Shown: positions 10,358-18,033 of the stretch, in pieces
Numbering within the stretch: position 1 is the first letter of the stretch
How the letters are laid out: the number at the start of each line of letters is the position of its first letter
From: Diplocloster modestus
GTDB lineage: Bacteria; Bacillota; Clostridia; Lachnospirales; Lachnospiraceae
Length of the DNA: 64,000 nt
Direction of reading: 5' to 3'
Assembly (NCBI RefSeq): GCF_019042245.1
Contig: NZ_JAHQCX010000005.1
Coordinates: 186,001 to 250,000 of the forward strand
Program-made: the position numbers and the translations under genes
Notes under the pieces: model-generated
What the model was told of the DNA's origin: nothing
Database searches by the model: none
Seen by the model: the letters and a program-made list of their open reading frames with translations, nothing else

Positions 10358-11241
10358 TAGTTCACCTCTTTCGAACGGAAATACCGGGTCTGCAATGCAG
10401 AGATGACAAACACCAGGATCAGCAGAACAAAAGATTCCGCCGCCGCATACCCGGCGCTGCGACCATAAAACGCGTCCTTATAAAGCATAATGGCCACAGT
10501 CTTGGTAGCATCCGCCGGGCCGCCCTGAGTCATTGCGAACGGTATATCAAATATCTTCAAACCGTTAATCACGGACATCAGCATATTCACCGTAACAGCC
10601 GGTGCCAGCAGAGGAAACGTGATATAACGAAACTTTTTCCAAGGGGTCACGCCGTCAATATAGGCGCTCTCATAGTAATCAGACGGAATATTCTTCAGTC
10701 CCCCGATGTAGATGATCATACTGTAACCCAACCCCTGCCACACCGAGGCAACCACAATCGTAATAAATGCAAAATTAACGTTCCCGAACCAGTCTATATT
10801 AGCGACAGCGTCCAGCCCCAAACTCTTAGCCAGCTGGTTAATAGGTCCAAAAGTCGGGCTGAATATATAGGAAAATATAAGCCCAATCACAATCATAGTC
10901 AAAAGCGTCGGGATAAAAAACACAGAACGTGCGATACTGTTAATCACGCGGTCCTTCGAGAGCATAATAGCCAGAAAAATAGAAAGCCCATTCTGGACCA
11001 CGATAATAACTACGGCGAATCTAAGTGTAACCCAAAGGGATTTATAAAACCCATCATCCATCAAAAACTTTTTATAATTATCAAACCCGATAAAATTCGG
11101 AATCGAGTAAACGCCGTCCCAATCAGTTAATGAAATCCGAAAACCTTCAATCGCGGGAATAATTATAATCCCAGTAAAAACGATAAGTATAGGAGCCACT
11201 AAAAGATATGGAGAGATCTTGTTTTTCATTTTAAGCCACAA
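10354..11241 (-). CDS. CUT1 sugar ABC transporter permease (MalF/UgpA type), TTG start
   Basis: 295 residues, about six membrane segments; EAA motif YYESAYIDGVTPWKKFRYIT. The frame is open far upstream through the hairpin region, but that part is not protein-like. I choose TTG at 11241 because GGAGG (11250-11254) lies about 8 nt before it; the first ATG (11229) would be about 20 nt from the same site. The mature protein therefore begins Met-Trp-Leu-Lys-Met-Lys-Asn. It follows the SBP gene after a roughly 500-nt gap that contains a very long hairpin, which together with a TTG start should keep permease expression below that of the SBP. Confidence 0.9.
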   Translation of the reverse strand: MWLKMKNKISPYLLVAPILIVFTGIIIIPAIEGFRISLTDWDGVYSIPNFIGFDNYKKFLMDDGFYKSLWVTLRFAVVIIVVQNGLSIFLAIMLSKDRVINSIARSVFFIPTLLTMIVIGLIFSYIFSPTFGPINQLAKSLGLDAVANIDWFGNVNFAFITIVVASVWQGLGYSMIIYIGGLKNIPSDYYESAYIDGVTPWKKFRYITFPLLAPAVTVNMLMSVINGLKIFDIPFAMTQGGPADATKTVAIMLYKDAFYGRSAGYAAAESFVLLILVFVISALQTRYFRSKEVNY

Positions 11242-11410
11242 ACTTATCTCCTCCTTGTAATGCGGTTCTTCCGCTGATAGTTTTGTGCAAAGGACCGGAG
11301 CAGGCTGGCCTGCGGACTGGCAGCAGGGCGGGCGGCCCAAACGCAACCTGTCTAAACTTAACCCACACCTCAACCCCTCAGACCATGAAACACAGCCAGC
11401 AATAGAGCAG

Positions 11411-11691
11411 GGAGGCGGACGAAGCGGCGGGGTCTTGCAGGGCGGGCGGCAGACATCGTGGGGCCAAATCGCTTGAGGCCGGACCTTAGAACGGGTTACG
11501 CAGAAGGCGGGAGAACCTCGCAGGGCCCCTGGAACACTGTCCGAGCCGCTCTTTGGCGAGTTTGTTCCAGGCCCTGCCAATAAGAGGTTCTCCCGCCTTT
11601 GGAGTTACCCGTTCTTAGGTCCGGCCGAAGCGATTTGGCCCCACGATGTCTGCGGCCCGCCCTGCAAGGCCCCGCCGCTTCGTCCGCCTCC
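11411..11691. repeat. Very long inverted repeat (hairpin element A, 281 nt)
   Basis: The gap 11242-11738 holds this element. Arms pair as follows: 11411-11432 with 11670-11691 (22/22), one G.T pair, 11434-11447 with 11655-11668 (14/14), one G.G, 11449-11474 with 11628-11653 (26/26), an internal loop (GA opposite G), then 11477-11486 with 11617-11626, a T.T mismatch inside CTTAG, and further stems up to GGAACA/TGTTCC around an apical loop TGTCCGAGC...GCGAGTT. The right arm alone has an AATAA bulge (11579-11583). No T-run follows, so it is not an ordinary terminator. The sequence 11323-11336 repeats exactly the arm segment 11437-11450. A related element lies at 44178-44425. Confidence 0.95.
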
Positions 11692-11705
11692 CGGGGCCCA
11701 GGATC

Positions 11706-11738
11706 CGGGCCCCCAGAATCTGGGCCTCCAGGGGCCCG
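11706..11738 (-). other. GC-rich hairpin directly after the SBP stop codon
   Basis: Immediately downstream of the TAA of the SBP gene the message can fold CGGGCCCC (11731-11738) with GGGGCCCG (11706-11713), with an inner CAGA-T-TCTG. There is no T-tract. Together with hairpin element A it could block 3' exonucleases and stabilise the SBP message, as intercistronic hairpins after binding-protein genes are known to do in other operons. That role is inferred. Confidence 0.6.
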
Positions 11739-13094
11739 TTACTTAGTCATAGCAGCGTTATCTTCTTCCTGGGCTTTCTGCATCTTGTCGCAGTATTCCT
11801 GGACGGTCATATCCCCGATTGCGATGTTGGTGAGCATCGGATCCATGATTTCATTTACTTTGTCGTGGAAAGCGTAGGTATTGCTGATCGGAAGCTGCGT
11901 GATCTTCGCCCAGTCCTCGCTGGCCGGCAGGTCAGGGCTTGCCGCTTCTTTTACGGTGGAGATTCCCAGGGTCTTGCCCATATGGATTTCCGCATTTTCC
12001 GGCTGCGCCATGAATTCCAGGAACTTTTTGGCGTTGTCTTTATTTTCACTGGTTTCCAGAATACCGAAGATTCTTGTGTAGGTATCGCCTACCATAACCT
12101 GATCTTCCGTCTTGGCATTGTTGGGTGCTGCGAACGCCCCGACTTCAAAGGCAGGTTCCGCATCGCTCTTAACCATAACTTCCACTCCCCAGTTCCCCAT
12201 TACCCACATGGCTGCTTCCTGCTGCAGCATGATCTGCCAGCACTGGTCATATGTGGTGCTCAGTAAGCTGGATCCGTAATATTCTGGTTTCTGGAGAAGG
12301 GCGAGTCTCTCTTCCAGAACCTTTACTACATCGGGATCATTCCATTTTAATTTGCCTTCTTCCAGGTCTTTCTGGAAAGTCGGATAGGTCTGGGTCAGCT
12401 GATTGGTTCCCAGGCGCAGGAACTGATCCAGCGGCCATACGTCTTTTCCGCCCTGTACCAAAGGTTTCACCCCGTTTTCCACCAGTGTGTCACATACGCT
12501 TATGAACTCTTCAAAGTTCGTGGGGGGCTGGATATTGTATTTGGCAAAAATGTCTTTGTTGTACCATACGCCGAGCGCGGAGCACTCATAGCAGACACCG
12601 AAGCGCTTGTCACTGCCAAAGAAGTTGGTGATATCGTTTACCGCATTTTCCTTAATATTGGCCCAGAACGCCTCATCTGTAAGATCGGTCAGGTAACCTT
12701 TCTGGGAAAAATCACGGGCCGCCGGCTGATCCATTCCGATGATGTCCAGCGCTTCCCCGGATGCCATGCGGGCATCTCTGGCTGTCTCATAGTCGGTGGC
12801 GAATACATCCTGCTTTACTTCGATACCGGTCTCCGCTTTAAACTTATCCAGAACCTCCTGCGGGAATTCCCACGGGGTAATCATGGTAAGCGTACCGCCT
12901 TCTTTGCTGTCTGCCGCAGGCGCATCGGTCTGACCGGCGGCCGGATCGGCTGTGTTCGTATCTCCTGCTTCCGTTTGTGCCGGAGCGGCATTATCGCTTT
13001 CTTTCGCTTTGTTGCTGCAGCCGCTTAGCATTCCCATCGCTGTGGTCAGGGCTAACGTTACCGCAAGAACTTTTTTTACTGTTTTGGCTTTCAT
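11739..13094 (-). CDS. CUT1 extracellular sugar-binding lipoprotein
   Basis: 451 residues, start ATG 13094 behind AAGGAGG. Lipoprotein signal peptide with lipobox LSGC near residue 26, then an Asp/Ala/Glu-rich linker, then a solute-binding protein family 1 fold (WEFPQEVLDKFKAETGIEV; MASGEALDIIGMDQPA). It would capture the oligosaccharide outside the membrane and pass it to the two permeases downstream. First gene of the rhamnosidase operon and divergent from the YesM/YesN pair, which probably activates it. Confidence 0.93.
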   Translation of the reverse strand: MKAKTVKKVLAVTLALTTAMGMLSGCSNKAKESDNAAPAQTEAGDTNTADPAAGQTDAPAADSKEGGTLTMITPWEFPQEVLDKFKAETGIEVKQDVFATDYETARDARMASGEALDIIGMDQPAARDFSQKGYLTDLTDEAFWANIKENAVNDITNFFGSDKRFGVCYECSALGVWYNKDIFAKYNIQPPTNFEEFISVCDTLVENGVKPLVQGGKDVWPLDQFLRLGTNQLTQTYPTFQKDLEEGKLKWNDPDVVKVLEERLALLQKPEYYGSSLLSTTYDQCWQIMLQQEAAMWVMGNWGVEVMVKSDAEPAFEVGAFAAPNNAKTEDQVMVGDTYTRIFGILETSENKDNAKKFLEFMAQPENAEIHMGKTLGISTVKEAASPDLPASEDWAKITQLPISNTYAFHDKVNEIMDPMLTNIAIGDMTVQEYCDKMQKAQEEDNAAMTK

Positions 13095-13191
13095 AGATAT
13101 CCTCCTTATTTTGGTTCCTTTATGAATCAGCTGTTTTTGTATGAACCTATCATATCCCAGCCGCTTCCGTTCGTCGACTTGTTATTTTTAT

Positions 13192-13206
13192 AATCAATGG
13201 TTGATT
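13192..13206. promoter_or_regulatory. Inverted repeat AATCAA-TGG-TTGATT in divergent promoter region
   Basis: A perfect 6-bp inverted repeat with a 3-bp centre lies between the SBP gene and the divergent kinase gene. A weak promoter for the SBP operon is visible nearer the SBP (TATGAT about 50 nt before the ATG, with a poor -35 TCGACG), so an activator such as the adjacent YesN-type regulator may bind here. The binding is inferred only. Confidence 0.35.
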
Positions 13207-13285
13207 TTTTTTAGAAATAGGGTATTTTTTTATGCATTTTCCCCTTTCGAAACGTTTTTCCATCGTATTTATATGTCTATTTTGC

Positions 13286-13314
13286 TTGACCATTTCTCAA
13301 GGCAATGCTAGAAT
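13286..13314 (+). promoter_or_regulatory. Sigma-A promoter of the YesM/YesN pair
   Basis: TTGACC (13286-13291), 17-bp spacer, TAGAAT (13309-13314), 35 nt before the GTG start of the kinase gene. Both boxes are close to consensus, suggesting constitutive expression of the sensor pair. Confidence 0.7.
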
Positions 13315-13349
13315 GGCTATGCAATGTTATTATTTTAGGGGGGTCCACG

Positions 13350-15149
13350 GTGAAGCATCTGAAGCGGTTCTGGAATAAAATTCTGAGTCTGCCTCTGTTT
13401 TCAAAACTGGTAGGGGTGAACATCCTGTTGGTGGCGTTCCCCTTGATATTTATTGTCACGATCACCTATCGGGAGCTGACGATGTTAAATCAGAAGGAAT
13501 TTAACAAGTATTCCATGGAAACCGTGCACCAGGTCAGTAACAGTATCTCCGTCATTTTTAACGAGCTGAATCTGATGTCAAATGTGGTCCTGACCAACAA
13601 GAATGTCCAGGAAGCTTTAAGTTACCCCAAAGATGGCTATGAAAAAGAAAAGCTGGACAGTTACAAGCGTGTTAATTCAGATATGAACGTACTGTTTAAC
13701 AGCCGGATGAGCTATACTTCCCTGTTTATCTACGGATATAACGGCCAGTTGTTCTACCGCGGGATTTCCAGCGCGGACTATTATTTCGATTATGACAATT
13801 ATCTTTCGGAACTGCTGGAGAAACCATCAAAAAAATATATGGGTTCCCACTACCGGGAATACGCAACCGACGGGAAGCTGGTCTTCAGCCTTGCGGTACC
13901 CATCCTGTCCACTTCCGATTTTAAGCCGTTGGGGTATATGATTCTGGATCTGGACTATGCCTATTTTAATGATTTGATCAACGATATTAATTATGCGGAT
14001 AACAGCGACATCCTGATCGTGGATGAAAACCAGATTTTATTTTCCAAATATAAGGATAACGTACATCAGCCGCTTGCCTCTTCTTTCCGGGATTTCCTGT
14101 ATTCTGCTCCTTCAGGGAGCGAATTGTTTACCGGCGGGGATGAGACGAATTTCTATTCCTTCTGTCCCATCGAGGATACCAACTGGAAAGTGGTATCGGT
14201 GCATTCTCTGTCCAGTTATACGAATAAATCCTCCACCATTTTCAACTTTATGCTGGTGGCTGCCGGAATCTCTCTGCTCGTATCCATACTGATTCTGGTG
14301 CCTATCTCCTCCGCTATCACCAAACCGCTGAAAAAGCTTACCGCTCTTATGGCATCCGTCCAAAACGGAAACTTCAACGTACGCTTTCACCCAAAATACG
14401 AGGATGAGGTTGGTAAACTGGGACATTCGTTCAATTACATGCTTTCTTACACCAACACGTTAATTGATAATGTTTACAAGCTTCAGATCGCCGAAAAGGA
14501 AGCCACCATTTTTGCACTCCAGTCTCAGATTAATCCGCACTTTCTGTACAATACCCTTCAGATGATCTCCGATTTTGCGGAGATTGGGGACGACGGGGAG
14601 GTTTCCACGGTGTGCGGGTGCCTTTCTTCTATTTTCCGCTACAGCATCGACGGGAAAAGTCCGTACGTGATGCTGAATTCGGAGATCGAGCATGTGGAAA
14701 ATTATACGTATATACAGGCCATTCGGCTGAATCACCGGTTTATCTTTTACATCGATGTGCCGGATGAGTGCCGGAATATAATGGTCCCCCGTCTGATCCT
14801 GCAGCCGCTGGTGGAAAACTCCATCACCCACGGAATCTTTGACCGGCTCAAAGGGGCTCAGATCACGGTGTCGGCCATCCTTGCGGACCATATTCTGACC
14901 ATCCGGGTATGGGATAACGGTGTAGGGATTCCGCCTGATCAGCTGGCACAGATCAAAGCGCAGTTAAATACTCAAAGCATCTCCGGGGACTTTAACCGTA
15001 CATCCATTGGAATCCAGAACGTTAACCACCGCCTGATCTTAAATTACGGGCCGCAGTACAGCCTGTGTATCGAAAGTATCCCTGATGAGGGAACCACTGT
15101 GATAATCCGTATTCCGGTCAGTCAGGAAAGGAGCGACAGCCATGTATAA
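13350..15149 (+). CDS. YesM-type sensor histidine kinase
   Basis: 599 residues if started at GTG 13350, which has AGGGGGG about 7 nt upstream; longer in-frame starts lack a ribosome site. Two membrane segments (about 16-36 and 297-320) flank an extracellular sensor domain; then HAMP, a His_kinase (PF06580-type) domain with SQINPHFLYNTLQM (H397 the likely phospho-acceptor), and an HATPase_c domain (LVENSITHG; DNGVGIP). It probably senses the glycan or the loaded SBP of the adjacent operon and phosphorylates the response regulator whose start overlaps its end by 8 nt. Confidence 0.92.
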   Translation: MKHLKRFWNKILSLPLFSKLVGVNILLVAFPLIFIVTITYRELTMLNQKEFNKYSMETVHQVSNSISVIFNELNLMSNVVLTNKNVQEALSYPKDGYEKEKLDSYKRVNSDMNVLFNSRMSYTSLFIYGYNGQLFYRGISSADYYFDYDNYLSELLEKPSKKYMGSHYREYATDGKLVFSLAVPILSTSDFKPLGYMILDLDYAYFNDLINDINYADNSDILIVDENQILFSKYKDNVHQPLASSFRDFLYSAPSGSELFTGGDETNFYSFCPIEDTNWKVVSVHSLSSYTNKSSTIFNFMLVAAGISLLVSILILVPISSAITKPLKKLTALMASVQNGNFNVRFHPKYEDEVGKLGHSFNYMLSYTNTLIDNVYKLQIAEKEATIFALQSQINPHFLYNTLQMISDFAEIGDDGEVSTVCGCLSSIFRYSIDGKSPYVMLNSEIEHVENYTYIQAIRLNHRFIFYIDVPDECRNIMVPRLILQPLVENSITHGIFDRLKGAQITVSAILADHILTIRVWDNGVGIPPDQLAQIKAQLNTQSISGDFNRTSIGIQNVNHRLILNYGPQYSLCIESIPDEGTTVIIRIPVSQERSDSHV

Positions 15150-16206
15150 GGCAATCATTGTAGACGACGAGGATCTGTTCCGCAAGACACTGATGAATAA
15201 GATAGACTGGGATGCCTTCAAGCTTACCCTGGCCGGTGAGGCTGCTAACGGCAGGGAGGCAATGGCCCTGATTGACGGGGTCCGGCCGGATATTATCATC
15301 TGTGATGTAAAAATGCCGGTGATGGATGGATTGGAGCTGTTAAAATCTCTTCCGGCCAATTCCCGGATCCGCTTCATCATCCTGAGTGGTTTCAGCGAAT
15401 TCGAATTCATCCGCACCGCTGTCAAATACGGCGCCTTTGATTATATTCTGAAACCGGTTCAGGCGGAAGAACTGACGGGTGTACTGCTGCGTGCCGTGGA
15501 AGACATCGAGAACGAGCGGCGCCGGGAACGCACCGACCTCGATATCTCGCTGGATATCCGCAATCACCTTGGAAAGTACGAAAGCCTATTTATCCATTTC
15601 GTGGAGGGCCGGGATATGGAAAATATCAACCGGTATATCGATACCGTATTTGCAGAGCTGGAACCCTACCCCGCTCCCCAGTTAAACCGAAATTCCCTCC
15701 GGGAATTCATCTACTTAATCAACCGGATCTGTGATACTTTTAAAGTCAACAGACTAACGGTGCTCCGCGGCTATACCGAGGAGGATCCGGGCAGCTATTC
15801 CCGGACCGAGGAGGTCATCGACAGGGTAAAACAGTTGTTCAACGCAGTTGTGGATGATTTGATTTATCAGAAAAATATGGATCGTAAAAAGATCGTCTAT
15901 GACGTGATCTCAGATATAGAGAAAAATTACAAAGACAAGATATCGCTGGAGCTGATCTCCAGAAAATATTATATAAATCCTTCCTACTTCAGCCAGCTGT
16001 TTAAATCCGTGACCAATGACACTTTTTCAAACTATGTCATCCGTTTCCGCATGCAAAAAGCCAAGGAGCTGATGCGGATCCCGAACCTTAAGATCTATCA
16101 GATCGCGGAGATGGTCGGCTATGAGGATGAGAAGCATTTCAGCCAGCTGTTCAAAAAGCATGTGGGGATGGCTCCCACTGCTTATCAAAGGGTTGCTGTC
16201 CGCTGA
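15142..16206 (+). CDS. YesN-type response regulator with AraC HTH
   Basis: 354 residues, start ATG 15142 behind AAAGGAG, overlapping the kinase gene by 8 nt (coupled translation). Receiver domain 1-120 with D55 in CDVKMPVMDG as phosphorylation site and K in ILKPVQ; C-terminal AraC-type double helix-turn-helix (ISLELISRKYYINPSYFSQL; IAEMVGYEDEKHFSQLFKK). Likely activates the divergent SBP-permease-glycosidase operon. Confidence 0.93.
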   Translation: MYKAIIVDDEDLFRKTLMNKIDWDAFKLTLAGEAANGREAMALIDGVRPDIIICDVKMPVMDGLELLKSLPANSRIRFIILSGFSEFEFIRTAVKYGAFDYILKPVQAEELTGVLLRAVEDIENERRRERTDLDISLDIRNHLGKYESLFIHFVEGRDMENINRYIDTVFAELEPYPAPQLNRNSLREFIYLINRICDTFKVNRLTVLRGYTEEDPGSYSRTEEVIDRVKQLFNAVVDDLIYQKNMDRKKIVYDVISDIEKNYKDKISLELISRKYYINPSYFSQLFKSVTNDTFSNYVIRFRMQKAKELMRIPNLKIYQIAEMVGYEDEKHFSQLFKKHVGMAPTAYQRVAVR

Positions 16207-16248
16207 TGACGGCCCCTGCTGCTTATGCCGCTTCTAAGGTTCTAAACC

Positions 16249-16358
16249 ATTCACAGCCGCTGGGGATGGGACTGGCATCTTTATCTTTCGGCAGTAAAGC
16301 CAAACAAAACAGTAACTGCCTGGAGAAAGGGGCCTGTTCCCTCTCAGCGGCTGTGAAT
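16249..16358. repeat. 110-nt inverted repeat between convergent genes
   Basis: ATTCACAGCCGCTG (16249-16262) is perfectly complementary to CAGCGGCTGTGAAT (16345-16358). A second inner pair, GGCAGT with ACTGCC (near 16290 and 16315), gives a two-stem structure. It separates the YesN gene from the convergent GH39 gene and might end transcription from both sides, but it has no T-run. It does not share the loop of the elements at 11411 and 44178. Confidence 0.75.
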
Positions 16359-16415
16359 AGTGAGTTTAATGCCGGTTTACAGAGCAAATTCCGCCTTACT
16401 TAATCTAGTCTTATA

Positions 16416-18008
16416 TTATATTTCCCTGATTGCCAGTACTGCATATGATCCCAATTTTACATTCAGGTTTAAGGAACCATCGCCTTGCGCTTTAGCGATA
16501 TAGTTCTTGGTCTCAGAAGCCGCCTTGATCGCCTTCATCTGTTCCTGGTTAATATTTTCCGGATATCCCAGCTCCCCCCAGGCAGTCGCCGCACATCCGT
16601 GTCGTTTGTCCAGAACCTCGACAAGAAAGACCTGCCCAGGTGTGAAATGATTGATTTGCAGATGAATGTCAGCCTCTTCTCCTGAATCCTGGAAAGCTTC
16701 CGCTGTATGGTGATCGGGGTACATGGACATCGGTACCGGGCGTTCCTCCCTCATATCATAGTTGCAGATTAGGATATGCAGTTTCCGGTCTGCCCCGCGG
16801 GTTATGATATATCCCTCTCCCTGATCCACGATCTCATCTCCCAGTTCATTCAGCATGCGGTATGCGTGGAAGGAAGGTTTTCGAATCCCCTGAAGGTTCA
16901 TCAGGCCGAATCCGCCGTGAAAATCCTGAGGGCCCGGGCCTTCTTCTTCAAATATGTCCGTAAACACCCAGTAGGACAGAGAGTCCACCTGCCCGATATT
17001 TTCAAGGTTCGATCGGATAATGTAAGCAGCTTCGGGCAGATAATCATGGCTGTAATCTCTCGAGCAGGGGCTGCTGCTCCATTCCGTCAGGTGAATCTCC
17101 ACATCCGGGAAGGCGCTTTTGGCAATGGTTTCTTTCAGCCAGCAGATATCATCCCGCAGTGATCTGACATACCGGGTGCGGCCGGTCATCTCTTCATCCG
17201 TGCTATGCTGTCCGCCCAGCGCAAAATCTGTGGGATACGGATGCGTGGATACAAAGTCCACGGGCAGCTTCCTGTCCGCTGCGAATTCCAGGAATTCCTG
17301 AATCCATACCCCCTTCCATTCTAATGACTCCAGGTCTTCCACCAGATGGGTTTTATGCTTTGTCAAGTCCTCCTGTTCCCCGGCGAACCTGTCATCCGGT
17401 ACGAAATTACTGGTTGCCGGGCCGCCTACCTTTAACATCGGATCGATGGCTTTCACCGCTTTCACCGCGGACTCGTACAGCCGGAAGTATTCCGTCCTCG
17501 TTCCGTCCCAGAAGACGGACAGATCCGGTTCATTCCAGATCTCATAGTACCATTTCCGTATTTCCTCCAGTCCATAGCGTTCTTTCCAGTGAAGGACAAG
17601 TGCGGTAATCAGCTCACTCCAGGCGTCATAATCGGACGGCGGCGTTACGTTGCCTTTCCACCAGAACATGGTGGTCTCTCCAGACGCCAGCGCGGCCGGC
17701 ATGAATCCGAATTCCACAAAAGGCCGGATGCCGATGCTTAACAGGAAGTCGAATAAACTGTCTATATACTGCCAATGAAAATGCAGGCTGCCATTTTCCC
17801 ATCTGCAGATTCCCATATCGTCACAGAGAAGGCCATGAAACCGGATGTACCGGAATCCACAGGCCTCCCGCGCTTCCTGTAACTGCCGGCGCCAGTCGGC
17901 TCTGAGCCCCTCACAGGCCCTGCCTGCACCAACACAATTGCTCCAATAGTGCTTCACTTTGCTTATGCTCTTCTTATTTTTGTCCGTATGTATCCTAATC
18001 TCTTTCAT
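16416..18008 (-). CDS. GH39-family glycosidase (beta-xylosidase-like)
   Basis: 530 residues, no signal peptide, start ATG 18008 behind AGAAGGGAG. TIM-barrel family 39 features: FRYIRFHGLLCDDMG near the N-terminus, acid/base E160 in YEIWNEPDL, nucleophile E309 in LTEWSSSP; C-terminal beta domain ending KLGSYAVLAIREI. It would remove beta-xylosyl or related residues from imported oligosaccharides in the cytoplasm. It lies 25 nt after the GH95 gene and is the last gene of its operon. GH39 also includes alpha-L-iduronidases, so the substrate is open. Confidence 0.88.
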   Translation of the reverse strand: MKEIRIHTDKNKKSISKVKHYWSNCVGAGRACEGLRADWRRQLQEAREACGFRYIRFHGLLCDDMGICRWENGSLHFHWQYIDSLFDFLLSIGIRPFVEFGFMPAALASGETTMFWWKGNVTPPSDYDAWSELITALVLHWKERYGLEEIRKWYYEIWNEPDLSVFWDGTRTEYFRLYESAVKAVKAIDPMLKVGGPATSNFVPDDRFAGEQEDLTKHKTHLVEDLESLEWKGVWIQEFLEFAADRKLPVDFVSTHPYPTDFALGGQHSTDEEMTGRTRYVRSLRDDICWLKETIAKSAFPDVEIHLTEWSSSPCSRDYSHDYLPEAAYIIRSNLENIGQVDSLSYWVFTDIFEEEGPGPQDFHGGFGLMNLQGIRKPSFHAYRMLNELGDEIVDQGEGYIITRGADRKLHILICNYDMREERPVPMSMYPDHHTAEAFQDSGEEADIHLQINHFTPGQVFLVEVLDKRHGCAATAWGELGYPENINQEQMKAIKAASETKNYIAKAQGDGSLNLNVKLGSYAVLAIREI

Positions 18009-18033
18009 GATATATGCGCTCCCTTCTTCCGGT

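Noticed and set aside
11285-11580. Reading frames through hairpin element A, including an N-terminal extension of the permease
   Set aside because: They arise from the GC-rich inverted repeat; the sequence is low in protein character and the proper ribosome site lies further down at 11250-11254.
11411-11691. Elements A and B as intrinsic terminators
   Set aside because: Far longer than any terminator stem, no T-run after either arm, and located inside operons.
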